From Litchfieldella anticariensis FP35 = DSM 16096 (GTDB lineage Bacteria; Pseudomonadota; Gammaproteobacteria; Pseudomonadales; Halomonadaceae): a stretch of 64,000 nt of DNA. Each line of letters starts with the position of its first letter. Position 1 is the first letter of the stretch. Below the pieces are notes generated by a model. That model was given only the letters and a program-made list of their open reading frames with translations. It was not told where the DNA came from and did no database searches. The translations under genes were made by a program, and so were the position numbers. Positions 28,755-37,379 of the stretch are shown here, piece by piece. The stretch is from assembly GCF_000409775.1 (NCBI RefSeq), contig NZ_KE332391.1, positions 492,369 to 556,368 on the forward strand, given 5' to 3'.

Positions 28755-29927
28755 TCACAGTTGACAGGCGTCGTCCGGCACCTCGAGTTGCTCGTAGGCG
28801 AGATCGACGACGTTATGCTTGCCGTCGCGAATTTCACGCAGGTAGACGTTCTGGATGGGGTGGTGGGAGTCGGAGAACGTCATGGGGCCACGCGGACTGT
28901 TCAAGTGCACCCTGGAGAGCGCCTCGATCAGGGCTTCCTTGTCCTCGGTGTTGCCCTTCACGGCATACATGGCCTGAGCCAGCATCATGCCGGTGTCATA
29001 ACCTTGCACGGCATAGGTGTCCGGCAGCTCGCCATAAGCGTTGTTGTAGGCTTCCACGAAGTCGCGGTTGGCCTCGCTCTCGATGGTCTCGGCATAGTGC
29101 AGGGTGGTCTGAACGCCCTCGCCGGCCCCATCGAGGGCCTTGGCGTTGCCCTCCGTCAGGAAGCCCGAGCCCAGCAACGGGATGCTCTCCTTGAGTCCCG
29201 AGGCAGCGTAGTCACGCACGAAGCTGACGCCGCCGCCACCCGCGAAGAAGGTATAGACGGCATCTGGTTTCAGGCTGGCAATCTGCGTCAGATAACTCTG
29301 GAATTCGGTGCTCGGAAAGGGCACCAGGATCTGCTCGACGATCTCGCCACCGGCCTCGGTGAACGCTTGCTCGAAGCCGGCGATATCCTCCTTGCCACCC
29401 GCATAGTCCCAGGTGATGGTCACGACCTTGCGGTGCCCCTGGTCGTAAGCGACCTTGCCCATCGGGTAGCTGTTCTGCCACATGCTGAACGAGGTACGGA
29501 AGACATTGGGCATGCACAGCTCGTTGGTGGCGGCCCCCAGTCCGGCGTTGGGAATGATGGTGATGGCACCGGTCTGCTTGGCGACCCGCAACATGCCCAT
29601 GGCCACTCCTGAGTGCACCGGGCCGATCACGAAATCGACGTTATCGCCTTTGACCAGGCGGCTCATGTTCTGCGGGGCCTTGGAAGGATTGGCCTCGGAG
29701 TCCAGTTCCACGAATTCGACATCACGCCCACCGAGATGGCCATCCTGCTGTTCGATGGCCAGTTTCAAGCCATTGGTGATGGCTTCACCCAGCGCCGTAT
29801 AGGTGCCGGAATAAGGCAGCAGCAGCCCAAGCTTGATGGGGTGTTCATCGGCATTGGCGATACCGGCCGTCAGGACACCAGCACCGATCAGAGAAGCGAC
29901 TGCGGTTTTCTTGAAGATATTGTTCAT
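28755..29927 (-). CDS. Periplasmic substrate-binding protein of the aromatic-type ABC importer
   Basis: This 390-residue type I periplasmic binding protein has an N-terminal signal peptide (KKTAVASLIGAGVLTAGIANA, cleavage expected before DEHP). The mature start IKLGLLLPYSGTYTALGEAI is typical of LivK-like receptors. I chose ATG 29927, which has GGTGA five bases before it; an ATG three codons upstream is less well placed. Members close to aromatic clusters bind benzoate or hydroxybenzoates. The ligand is inferred from neighbours only. Confidence 0.88.
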   Translation of the reverse strand: MNNIFKKTAVASLIGAGVLTAGIANADEHPIKLGLLLPYSGTYTALGEAITNGLKLAIEQQDGHLGGRDVEFVELDSEANPSKAPQNMSRLVKGDNVDFVIGPVHSGVAMGMLRVAKQTGAITIIPNAGLGAATNELCMPNVFRTSFSMWQNSYPMGKVAYDQGHRKVVTITWDYAGGKEDIAGFEQAFTEAGGEIVEQILVPFPSTEFQSYLTQIASLKPDAVYTFFAGGGGVSFVRDYAASGLKESIPLLGSGFLTEGNAKALDGAGEGVQTTLHYAETIESEANRDFVEAYNNAYGELPDTYAVQGYDTGMMLAQAMYAVKGNTEDKEALIEALSRVHLNSPRGPMTFSDSHHPIQNVYLREIRDGKHNVVDLAYEQLEVPDDACQL

Positions 29928-30057
29928 GTGAGTCACCAGGGTTAAATCTTATGGTTATGGGAATCGGCAAGGCTCCCCCTACCCCATCGCGCACAGTAGA
30001 AGCGAGAGAATATGGCTTGCGTTGCTGAATCAGGAATGCGTCGAGAAGGCGGTGCGA

Positions 30058-30162
30058 TCAGGCCTCGGCATTCAACGGCACGTCGAGATACGGTTTGCCG
30101 CCGTTGACGGCATGGAAGACAACCTGGATGTCCGGGGGGTCGAAGTACTGGTTGACGATCAT
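30058..30162 (-). CDS. Small ORF with catA-like leader and N-terminus
   Basis: A 34-codon ORF (MIVNQYFDPPDIQ...) heads the ABC importer operon. Its 18-base leader ATAACGACAACGATGAGG is identical to that of catA. Its YFDPPDIQVVFHAVNG resembles CatA IFDTPEVQDFLKTVSG, with 6 of 16 identities. I chose the second ATG (30162) because its eight-base spacing to GAGG equals that of catA; an ATG at 30168 is possible. It may be a relic of a duplicated catA start carried along with its promoter, a leader peptide, or a small protein. No function is known to me. Confidence 0.5.
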   Translation of the reverse strand: MIVNQYFDPPDIQVVFHAVNGGKPYLDVPLNAEA

Positions 30163-30295
30163 GCTCATTGCCTCATCGTTGTCGTTATACCTGCAAACCC
30201 TTGAAAAGGAGTGGCAGGGAGCTCGTCCTGAGTGCGGATCGTGGACGATACGTTTCCGTCTCTGCAGATGATTCTGGCGGCCGAGGCAAGCCCCC

Positions 30296-30340
30296 ACCAA
30301 TATCGTTTGAGTTCGCCACCATACCTGAGAGGTATCATCG
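30296..30340 (-). promoter_or_regulatory. CatR-type control region of the ABC importer operon
   Basis: This 45-base block is 36/45 identical to the block between catB and catR (38565-38609). It contains the dyad ATACC-N5-GGTAT at 30321-30335, a LysR-type T-N11-A site, and the flank CAATATYGTTTGAG, which may be the activation half site. It lies about 140 bases before the small ORF. Control by CatR is inference. Confidence 0.7.
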
Positions 30341-30354
30341 TCCCATCGGCTCAC

Positions 30355-30710
30355 GGTATTTCTCCGACAGGTTCTCGACTCGGCACCTCATCTGCAGCCT
30401 GCAATTTTCTCCAGTATAATCATGCAGATACGCAGCCTCGTAGGGGCTGCTACCGGCAATAAGTCGGCTTGCGTCCTCCGATAAAGCCGATATACCTGGC
30501 CTGTCGGCATCACACTCGACTGTCTGGCGCCCGTTTTTACAGGCCAGACAATCACTGTTAGCGCGCTAAATTACGACAAAAGCATAAGAGGTGAGTCTGT
30601 CTTACATCGCCACTTCCGCCGGTTTCACGAGCCGGTCGAACACGCTGTAGGCGACCTAGACAACGTCGCCAACGATGGGGAGGTCGCGCTTCCTATGCCT
30701 TTATAGGTGA
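30355..30710. other. Gap between the CatR-type site and the BenE-like gene
   Basis: I see no intact gene. The gap holds an 8-bp inverted repeat (TGTCTGGC 30521-30528 with GCCAGACA 30543-30550). A minus-strand frame at 30602-30700 also reads like the end of a protein (VAYSVFDRLVKPAEVAM) but is interrupted by a TAG at 30656-30658. Confidence 0.5.
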
Positions 30711-30747
30711 AAGAAAAATGCCCGTGCTGCGTAGGCAAGGCACGGGC
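30711..30747 (-). terminator. Rho-independent terminator after the BenE-like gene
   Basis: On the minus strand GCCCGTGC and GCACGGGC (30740-30747 and 30720-30727) form an 8-bp stem followed by ATTTTTCTT. It ends the cat-ben run and separates it from the second operon. Confidence 0.8.
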
Positions 30748-30778
30748 CAAGGAGGATTACGAGGAATCGGCAGCTCCT

Positions 30779-32026
30779 TCAGGCGGTCTTCACTTCCTTG
30801 GTTGCTTCCCTCTTGCTGGAGAAGTCGAAGTCCCTGAACTCGACGAGCATCGAGATACCTGCTCCCAACACCAGCGCCCAGAAGGAGGCGCCGATACCGA
30901 GAATCTGCAGACCGGAGACGGCGATCAGGAAGGAGAACATCGCGCCTACCTCATGTTTGCCAGAGAAGGTCATGTGCATCGCCGAGCCGATCACGCGCAG
31001 CAGTGCCAAACCAGCGATAATGGCGATGAAGTAGGACGGCATGGCCTCGATCAGGCTGAACACGAAACCATAGAAAGGCGCTGCCACGATGAAGATGATC
31101 CCGACGATGACGGCGGCCACCCAGCGCTTGTCGTGGCTGCCGGCTTCCGGCCCGGAACAGATGCCGGTCATCGGTGCCGCGATGCAGGTGCTGTGCAGGT
31201 TGAAGAAGGCCGAGACCATGGTGCCAAGCCCACCCACGGCGGTGATGGCGTTGGCCGGCGCACTCTTGAAGCCCATGCCCTTGACCAGGCCTACGCCGGC
31301 CGGCGTCTCCATGCCCACCAGGATCAGCGCCAGGGGCAGGCCGTAGGCCAGGAAGGCCTCGAGGGTGAAGGTGGGCATGATGACCTCCGGGAACTTCACC
31401 GAGAACTCCACGCTGGAGAAGTCCGCACCGGAAAACGCCATGTAGGCGATACCCACCAGCATGGCGACGACCAGCGGCGGCACCCGGCGCAGGAAGCGTG
31501 CCGAGAAAAAGAAGGCCAGAATCATCACCACCGCCGGGAGCATGGCGTTCTGCAGCGGCATCACCATGTTGGTACCGAACTTGAGCAGGATACCAGCGAC
31601 CATGCCCATGACGATGGGCATCGGGATCAGCCGCATGACGATGCCCATCCACCCGGCCAGGCCGACGACCAGAGAGATGGCCCCGGCGATCAGCGTCGCC
31701 CCCAGGGCGGCCTCGAGCCCCACGACGGGAATGATCGAGGCGAACAGCAGGGCGCCGGGAATGGAGTTGGCCATCGGCAGTGGCAGCCGATAGTAGGCTG
31801 GCATGAACAGCCCGAACAGGCCATTGATCATCAGATAGCTGATGACCCAGATCAGGGTGAATTCCTGAGAGAGACCGGCGGCGAGACCGGCACTAATATG
31901 GATGATGCCGGCGCTGAGGCCGAAGATACCGGCCACCAGACCGGCACTGAAGTTGTCGGCGTTGAGGTCTCTGATGAAGTCGCGGGGTGCGGACATGAGA
32001 CCAACGCCCTGTTCTATATGCTTCAC
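30779..32026 (-). CDS. BenE-like aromatic acid/H+ symporter
   Basis: This 415-residue inner membrane protein has about twelve hydrophobic spans. It resembles the BenE family in arrangement and in segments such as ADNFSAGLVAGIFGLSAGI and PMPIVMGMVAGILLKFGTNM, but is clearly divergent from the BenE at 24003-25208. The start is GTG with GGAG six bases upstream; ATG 31996 is an alternative. A GACAACAA stretch precedes it. It follows benD after a 167-base gap that holds a REP-like inverted repeat, and it is followed by a strong terminator. Benzoate is the likely substrate from context. Confidence 0.75.
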   Translation of the reverse strand: MKHIEQGVGLMSAPRDFIRDLNADNFSAGLVAGIFGLSAGIIHISAGLAAGLSQEFTLIWVISYLMINGLFGLFMPAYYRLPLPMANSIPGALLFASIIPVVGLEAALGATLIAGAISLVVGLAGWMGIVMRLIPMPIVMGMVAGILLKFGTNMVMPLQNAMLPAVVMILAFFFSARFLRRVPPLVVAMLVGIAYMAFSGADFSSVEFSVKFPEVIMPTFTLEAFLAYGLPLALILVGMETPAGVGLVKGMGFKSAPANAITAVGGLGTMVSAFFNLHSTCIAAPMTGICSGPEAGSHDKRWVAAVIVGIIFIVAAPFYGFVFSLIEAMPSYFIAIIAGLALLRVIGSAMHMTFSGKHEVGAMFSFLIAVSGLQILGIGASFWALVLGAGISMLVEFRDFDFSSKREATKEVKTA

Positions 32027-32088
32027 GGTGTGCTCCAGGGGATTGTTGTCATTGGAATCGTTTTAGATTCATTAGGTGCGAGGGCTTC

Positions 32089-32160
32089 CCGGGAGCAGGC
32101 CTGCGCGAAGGCACTGTGAACCCTTCCCTAGGCGCTACATTCGCTGCGACCTGCTCCCGG
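32089..32160. repeat. REPIN-like inverted repeat between benD and the BenE-like gene
   Basis: CCGGGAGCAGG (32089-32099) and CCTGCTCCCGG (32150-32160) are perfect reverse complements 50 bases apart. Similarity continues inward for several bases. The GGGAGCAGG...GCGCGAAGG look is that of REP sequences arranged head to head. Confidence 0.5.
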
Positions 32161-32193
32161 CGCCCCTCACCCTTAAGGGGTTGGAAAGATACG

Positions 32194-32967
32194 TTAGCCG
32201 AGGTCGCCGCCCGCTACCGGCACCACGGTCCCGGTGACGTAGTTGGCATCGTCGGAGGCCAGGAACAGGATCGGGCCGGCCTGCTCGTCGAGAGTGCCGT
32301 AACGCCCCATGAAGCTGGTGGCCTTGGTCTGATCGATCAGCGTCTGGTACCAGGCCTTCTCCTGCTCAGTCTGTTCGGCGGCATTGCGCGGCGTCTTGCG
32401 CGGCGGCGCTTCGGTGCCGCCCGGCGCCGTAGCATTGACGCGGATGCCATGCCCGGCGTACTCGAAGGCCAGCGCCACGGTCATGGCATTGACCCCGCCC
32501 TTGGCCGCGGCATAGGGCACGCGCATCAAGCCGCGGGTGGCCACCGAGGAGACATTGACGATACTGCCCTTCGTTTCGAGCAGGTGCGGCAGTGCCGCCC
32601 GGCAGCACCACAGGGTCGGAAACAGCGAACGCCGCACCTCGGCCTCGATCTGTTCCGGCTGGTAGTGTTCATAGGGCTGGGCCCAGATGGTGCCGCCGAC
32701 ATTGTTGATCAGGATGTCGATGCGACCGAAGTGCTCACGGGCCTGATTCATGACGTGCTCGGCGCCTTCCCAGGTCTCCAGGTCAGCCTGCAGGGCAATG
32801 GCTTCCACGCCCTGCTGCTTGAGTTCGGCGACTACGTCCTGGACATAGTCGGCGCGATCCACCAGCGCCAGGCGTGCCCCTTCCGCCGCCGCGCGTTCGG
32901 CGACGCGCTGCCCGATGCCCTGGGCAGCGCCGGTGATCACCATGACCTTACCCTCGAAGCGGTTCAT
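32194..32967 (-). CDS. benD: cis-1,2-dihydroxy-cyclohexadiene carboxylate dehydrogenase (BenD)
   Basis: This 257-residue short-chain dehydrogenase oxidises and decarboxylates the benzoate cis-diol to catechol with NAD+. The cofactor motif TGAAQGIGQ is near residue 12, the catalytic Ser lies in NVSSVA and the YAAAK motif holds Tyr and Lys. Its start overlaps the benC stop (ATGA). It is the fourth gene of benABCD. Confidence 0.93.
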   Translation of the reverse strand: MNRFEGKVMVITGAAQGIGQRVAERAAAEGARLALVDRADYVQDVVAELKQQGVEAIALQADLETWEGAEHVMNQAREHFGRIDILINNVGGTIWAQPYEHYQPEQIEAEVRRSLFPTLWCCRAALPHLLETKGSIVNVSSVATRGLMRVPYAAAKGGVNAMTVALAFEYAGHGIRVNATAPGGTEAPPRKTPRNAAEQTEQEKAWYQTLIDQTKATSFMGRYGTLDEQAGPILFLASDDANYVTGTVVPVAGGDLG

Positions 32968-33989
32968 GCGGCCTCCCCCACCTGGTTTGGTGTGAACTTC
33001 TCGTAGTGGAAGCTCTGCGGCACGATGCCCTCGTCATCGAAGTGACGCAGCACTGCATCGACCATCGGGGGCGGCCCGCACAGGTAGACATCCACGTCGC
33101 CGTCGTGCATCACCTCGGCATCCATGTGGTGGGTCACATAGCCCTTGCGCGAATTGCGGCTGGCTTCGTCCACCACTACCGTGGTGTACGTGAAGGTCGG
33201 CAGCCATTCAGCGAAAGCGTCCAGGGTGTCGGTCTTGACCAGATGGTCGTCCTTGTTGACGCCATAGATGAGGTGTACCGGCTGGTCGCAGCCTTTCTCC
33301 ACCAACTGCTCGAGCATGGAGAGGAATGGCGCCAGCCCAGTGCCGCCGGCCAGCATCAGCACCGGGCGTTTCACATCGCGCAGGTAGAAGCTACCCATCG
33401 GCCCGGTCAGGGTCAGGCGGTCGCCCACCGCAGCACGTTGGGTAAGGTAGCTACTCATCACACCGCCCGGAATATTGCGGATCAGGAAGGTAGAGCGCTG
33501 CTCCCCTGGCTTGGAGCTAAAAGAATAGGAACGGTGCTGATCGCTGCCCGGCACATCGATATGGATGTACTGGCCGGGCAGGAAGGCCAGCTCAGCGTCA
33601 GCGTTCAGATCCACGGCTAGTTCGATGCTGTCCTCGGAGAGTTGCTCGACCATGGCCACGGTGCCCTCGATCTTGCCTACCGCGGTCTTGCATAGGGTAG
33701 AGGCCACCGGTACTTGGATGACGCAGTCCGAGGACGGCACCATCTGGCAAGTCAGCACCTGTCCTTCGGCGGCTTCCTCATCGGAGAGCGCTTCTTCCAG
33801 GTACTCGTCCCCCATGTCGAAGGCGCCCTGTTCGCAATGTCCCTTGCAGGTGCCACAGACACCGTCGGAGCAGTCCATCGGCAGGTTGACCTTCTGCCGG
33901 TAGGCGGCATCTAGAACCGTCTCACCTGCCTTGCAGCCAATGAAACGGGTGACGCCATCTTCGAAGTTGAGGGCAATGGTGTAGCTCAT
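32964..33989 (-). CDS. benC: Benzoate dioxygenase reductase (BenC)
   Basis: This 341-residue electron-transfer protein has an N-terminal chloroplast-type 2Fe-2S ferredoxin domain (Cys40, Cys45, Cys48 and Cys81). FAD-binding (HRSYSFSS) and NADH-binding (MLAGGTGLAPFLSML, then YLCGPPPMVDAV) domains follow. It moves electrons from NADH to the BenAB oxygenase. It follows benB by 23 bases and overlaps benD by four. Confidence 0.94.
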   Translation of the reverse strand: MSYTIALNFEDGVTRFIGCKAGETVLDAAYRQKVNLPMDCSDGVCGTCKGHCEQGAFDMGDEYLEEALSDEEAAEGQVLTCQMVPSSDCVIQVPVASTLCKTAVGKIEGTVAMVEQLSEDSIELAVDLNADAELAFLPGQYIHIDVPGSDQHRSYSFSSKPGEQRSTFLIRNIPGGVMSSYLTQRAAVGDRLTLTGPMGSFYLRDVKRPVLMLAGGTGLAPFLSMLEQLVEKGCDQPVHLIYGVNKDDHLVKTDTLDAFAEWLPTFTYTTVVVDEASRNSRKGYVTHHMDAEVMHDGDVDVYLCGPPPMVDAVLRHFDDEGIVPQSFHYEKFTPNQVGEAA

Positions 33990-34012
33990 GGTCGTTCTCC
34001 TCCCCCACCGGA

Positions 34013-34504
34013 TCAGACGTGGTAGACGTCGATGACCTGGTGGATATAGTCGTTATTCAGCACCACCTTCTTGTAAGTGATCAGCGGCGCGTCGCCGGAC
34101 ACGTCCAAGGTGTAGAAGGACATGCCGAAATAGGCATTGGTCTGCTGGTAGCGGTGGCTCAGGGTGTGCCAGTTGAAGCGCAGCGCCACTGTGTCGCCCT
34201 CCTGGGAGAGCACTTCCAGGTTCGATATCTGGTGCGTGGTGCGCGGTTCGGGGATGCTGGTAGCCCCGGAGCGCTCGGTCTTGATGCGATAGACTCGGTC
34301 CTCCAGTCCCTCGCGGCTGGGGTAGTAGATCAGTGAGATCTCGCGCTGCGGATCCTCGGTCAGACGATCATCGTCATCCCACGCCGGCATCCAGAAGGTG
34401 ACGTCCTTGCGGTAACACTCGAGCCACGCGTCCCACTCGCGGTCGTCGAGCAGCCGGGCTTCGCGATAGACGAAGGCCTGAATGTCGAGATAGTTCATGC
34501 TCAT
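34013..34504 (-). CDS. benB: Benzoate 1,2-dioxygenase small subunit (BenB)
   Basis: This 163-residue structural beta subunit of the ring-hydroxylating dioxygenase has a cone-like fold and no cofactor. The N-terminus LDIQAFVYREARLLDDREWDAWLECY and the length are typical of BenB. GGGGAG precedes ATG 34504. It lies 36 bases after benA. Confidence 0.94.
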   Translation of the reverse strand: MSMNYLDIQAFVYREARLLDDREWDAWLECYRKDVTFWMPAWDDDDRLTEDPQREISLIYYPSREGLEDRVYRIKTERSGATSIPEPRTTHQISNLEVLSQEGDTVALRFNWHTLSHRYQQTNAYFGMSFYTLDVSGDAPLITYKKVVLNNDYIHQVIDVYHV

Positions 34505-34540
34505 GATGGGCTCTCCCCTTGAATACAGTCGCGGTGACGC

Positions 34541-35908
34541 TTAGGCGGACGCGGTGGCGATGAACTGGCGGCGTTCCTTGTCGATGGCACGCAGCATCTC
34601 CGCGACCCAATGCTTGTGATGCATCACGTAGAGGCCTTCGTCCTCGGGTGAGGCGCCGCTGAGCAAGGGTTTCATGTCGATGGCGCGGGCGTTGTCGTCG
34701 GGCCCCTCGATCCACTGCTTGGCACCGCGGGAGAGATCGTTCCATTCAGCATCCAAGCCGGCGTAGCCGTTCTGGCAGGCGCGGAACTCTTCCAGGTCGT
34801 CCGGGGTGCCCATGCCGCTGACGTTGAAGAAGTCTTCGTACTGGCGGATACGCAGCGCGCGGCTTTCGTCCGATTCACCCTTGGGGGCGAAGCAGTAGAT
34901 GGTGACCTCACTCTTGTCTACGGCGATGGGGCGAATCACACGGATCTGTGTAGAGAACTGATCCATCAGGTAGACGTTGGGGTAGAGACACAGATTGCGG
35001 GTCTGGTTGACGATGGAGTCGGCCCGCGCCTCGCCCAATTCCTGCTCGAGCCAGTCCTTCTGGGTATAGACTGGGCGCACCTCAGGGTTGAGCAGGCGTG
35101 TCCACAGCATCATGTGGCCGTTCTCATACGAGTAGAAACCGCCCAGGCTCTTCGACCAGCCGTTGGCGTCCACCGCCTTGGTGCCGCCGGCATCGTAGTT
35201 GCGGCGCTCCATGGTCGAGGCGTAATTCCAGTGCACCGTGCTGACGTGGTAGCCGTCGGCCCCGTTCTCGGCGCCCAGCTTCCAGTTGCCGTTGAACGTG
35301 TACGATGACGTGCCGCGCAGGATCTCGAGGCCTTCCGGCGCCTGTTCGACGATGTTGTCGATGACCTTGGTGGTCTCACCCAGGTACTCCTCGAGTGAGG
35401 TGACATCGGCGCTCAGGCTGCCGAACAGGAAACCACGGTAGTTCTCGAAGCGGGGAAGACGCTTCAGGTCGTGAGAGCCGTCCTGCTTGAAGCCGTCCGG
35501 GTAGGCTCCGGTCTTCTCGTTCTTGGCCTTGAGCAACTTGCCGTCGTTCTTGAACGACCAACCGTGAAACGGGCAGGTGAAGGTACCTTTATTGCCGCGC
35601 TTCTTGCGGCACAGGGTCGCGCCGCGGTGGGCGCAGGCGTTGATCAGGGCGTGCAATTCACCCTGCTTGTCGCGGGTGATGATGACCGGCTGACGGCCCA
35701 GGGTCACGGTCATGTAATCGCCCGGCTCGGCTACCTGGCTTTCGTGGGCCAGGAACAGCCAGTTGCCCTCGAAAATGTGTTTCATTTCCAGCTCGAAGAA
35801 AGCCGGGTCGGTGAACATGCTGCGGTGGCAGCGGAAGATGCCATTCTCGGGGTCGTCGACGACGGCACCGCGGACGCGTTGTTCGAGTCGATCAAGCTGT
35901 GCGGTCAT
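34541..35908 (-). CDS. benA: Benzoate 1,2-dioxygenase large subunit (BenA)
   Basis: This 455-residue Rieske oxygenase alpha subunit dihydroxylates benzoate. Rieske ligands are Cys92, His94, Cys112 and His115. The mononuclear iron site includes His221 and His226, with the bridging Asp218 ([14 protein letters not shown]). GAGGAG lies nine bases before the start, preceded by ACGACAACAACTG, one of the A-rich leaders. The gap to catA is only 82 bases, so benABCD is probably cotranscribed with catBCA, although a promoter in the gap cannot be excluded. Toluate dioxygenase (XylX) is the close alternative. Confidence 0.93.
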   Translation of the reverse strand: MTAQLDRLEQRVRGAVVDDPENGIFRCHRSMFTDPAFFELEMKHIFEGNWLFLAHESQVAEPGDYMTVTLGRQPVIITRDKQGELHALINACAHRGATLCRKKRGNKGTFTCPFHGWSFKNDGKLLKAKNEKTGAYPDGFKQDGSHDLKRLPRFENYRGFLFGSLSADVTSLEEYLGETTKVIDNIVEQAPEGLEILRGTSSYTFNGNWKLGAENGADGYHVSTVHWNYASTMERRNYDAGGTKAVDANGWSKSLGGFYSYENGHMMLWTRLLNPEVRPVYTQKDWLEQELGEARADSIVNQTRNLCLYPNVYLMDQFSTQIRVIRPIAVDKSEVTIYCFAPKGESDESRALRIRQYEDFFNVSGMGTPDDLEEFRACQNGYAGLDAEWNDLSRGAKQWIEGPDDNARAIDMKPLLSGASPEDEGLYVMHHKHWVAEMLRAIDKERRQFIATASA

Positions 35909-35990
35909 GATCCAAACTCCTCAGTTGTTGTCGTGATGGCCCCACCCATGCCGGCCCTGGCAGTCAGGGGCATCGATAAATCGGGACGCC

Positions 35991-36962
35991 TCAGACCTTG
36001 GCCTGGCTCGCCTGCTGGCTCTCCGCTTCCTCGCTTTCCAAGGCACGCGGACGCTTATGACGGTGCTGCAGCTCGGGGGCGTCGGTCCTGGCCAGTTCGA
36101 CGTCGAACACCACCTCGGTGAAGGGGCCTTCCAGACCGCGCTTGTCGGCCTCTGCCGGGTCCTCGATGCGCCTGCCCTCGATCACCAACTCCTCGCGGGT
36201 GGCGAAGGCGAAGTCATCGAAGGTGTAAGGGTCGCCGGCCAGGTTGATCTGAGTGGTCAGGTGCTTATGACCCGGCGCGGAGATGAAGTAGTGGATATGC
36301 GCCGGGCGTTGGCCATGACGACCGAGCAGCTTGAGCACCTGGTCGGTGGCGCAGCCTTCCGGCACACCGTAACCGGAGGGGATGATGCTGCGCGCGGTGT
36401 AGCGACCTTGGCTGTCGGTGATGATGGTGCGGCGCAGGTTGTACTCGGACTGCGACGGGTCGAAGAAGGAGTAGCCGCCCTTGGAGTCGGCGTGCCAGAT
36501 CTCGACCTTGGCACCGGTGACCGGCTGGCCATCGACATCACGTACCTGGCCGGTCAGCCACATCACCTCGGCACCGCTATCGGTACCGTCGTCCATGCGT
36601 GCGAAGCCCTCGGCCTCCGGGGCACCGGCGACATACAGTGGGCCCTCGATGGTGCGCGGGGTACCGCCGCTCAGGCCACGCTGCTTGTCCTCGGCGTCCA
36701 TGCGCATGTCCAGGTAGTGATCGAAGCCCAGGCCGGGGGCCAGGAGGCCGAACTGGGTGCCCTCGCCCAAGGCGTTGAGCACGCTCACCGAGGACCAGAA
36801 CTCCTCGGGGGTGACGTCGTAGTCGTCGACCAACCGGTACAGATCGGACAGTAGGCGGTGCATGATCTGCTTGGCACGCTCGTTGCCGCCGCTCTGGTCG
36901 AAGCCGCTGACGGTCTTCAGGAAGTCCTGCACTTCAGGGGTGTCGAAGATCTTGACGCTCAT
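35991..36962 (-). CDS. catA: Catechol 1,2-dioxygenase (CatA)
   Basis: This 323-residue intradiol dioxygenase cleaves catechol to cis,cis-muconate. Fe(III) ligands are Tyr164, Tyr198, His222 and His224, in KGGYSFFD, PSGYGVP and RPAHIHYF. The N-terminal helical linker domain typical of CatA is present. About 15 polar C-terminal residues extend beyond the usual end. ATG 36962 lies eight bases after GAGG in the leader ATAACGACAACGATGAGG, which is shared exactly with the small ORF at 30058-30162. It follows catC by 60 bases. Confidence 0.95.
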   Translation of the reverse strand: MSVKIFDTPEVQDFLKTVSGFDQSGGNERAKQIMHRLLSDLYRLVDDYDVTPEEFWSSVSVLNALGEGTQFGLLAPGLGFDHYLDMRMDAEDKQRGLSGGTPRTIEGPLYVAGAPEAEGFARMDDGTDSGAEVMWLTGQVRDVDGQPVTGAKVEIWHADSKGGYSFFDPSQSEYNLRRTIITDSQGRYTARSIIPSGYGVPEGCATDQVLKLLGRHGQRPAHIHYFISAPGHKHLTTQINLAGDPYTFDDFAFATREELVIEGRRIEDPAEADKRGLEGPFTEVVFDVELARTDAPELQHRHKRPRALESEEAESQQASQAKV

Positions 36963-36967
36963 GGTGT

Positions 36968-36991
36968 TATCCTCATCGTTGTCGTTATGCC
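36968..36991 (-). promoter_or_regulatory. A-rich leader and ribosome site of catA
   Basis: The minus strand reads ATAACGACAACGATGAGG followed by ATAACACC and the start codon. It resembles, with one mismatch, the AANAANAA pattern of Hfq/Crc targets and recurs exactly before the small ORF at 30162. Confidence 0.45.
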
Positions 36992-37022
36992 CACTCACCA
37001 AGGGGCTGGCGTGTCGTTGGAG

Positions 37023-37313
37023 TCAGCGATCGTCGTCGCGGATGGAAGAGGGATGGCGACACAGCGGCTTGACGCTGATTTCCATGTAGGGGAAGAGCGG
37101 CAGATTGCTGACGATCTCCTGCAGCTCGGCGTTGTCCTCGACGTCGAAGATGCTGACGTTGGCGTAGCTTCCCGCCACCCGCCACAGATGACGCCACTTG
37201 CCGGCACGCTGAAGCTCCTGGGAATAGGCCTTCTCGGTTGCCTTGATCTCGGCGGCCTGCTCGGCCGGCATGTCCGGCGGCAGCTTGACGATCATTTCCA
37301 CCTGAAACAGCAT
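37023..37313 (-). CDS. catC: Muconolactone delta-isomerase (CatC)
   Basis: This 96-residue protein has exactly the family's length, with the start MLFQVEMIVKLPPDM and the ending typical of CatC. It forms a decamer that moves the double bond of muconolactone to give the beta-ketoadipate enol-lactone. GAGGAG lies upstream. It is located between catB and catA. Confidence 0.95.
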   Translation of the reverse strand: MLFQVEMIVKLPPDMPAEQAAEIKATEKAYSQELQRAGKWRHLWRVAGSYANVSIFDVEDNAELQEIVSNLPLFPYMEISVKPLCRHPSSIRDDDR

Positions 37314-37379
37314 TGCTCTCTCCTCTTCTTCAGTCTCTACGCGACCGTTGATTTGCGCGACTCAGTTCTTGCATGCCCT

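Noticed and set aside
30707-32119. Plus-strand ORF of 470 codons opposite the BenE-like gene
   Set aside because: Antisense shadow; His/Asp/Gly/Gln-rich and without any recognisable domain.
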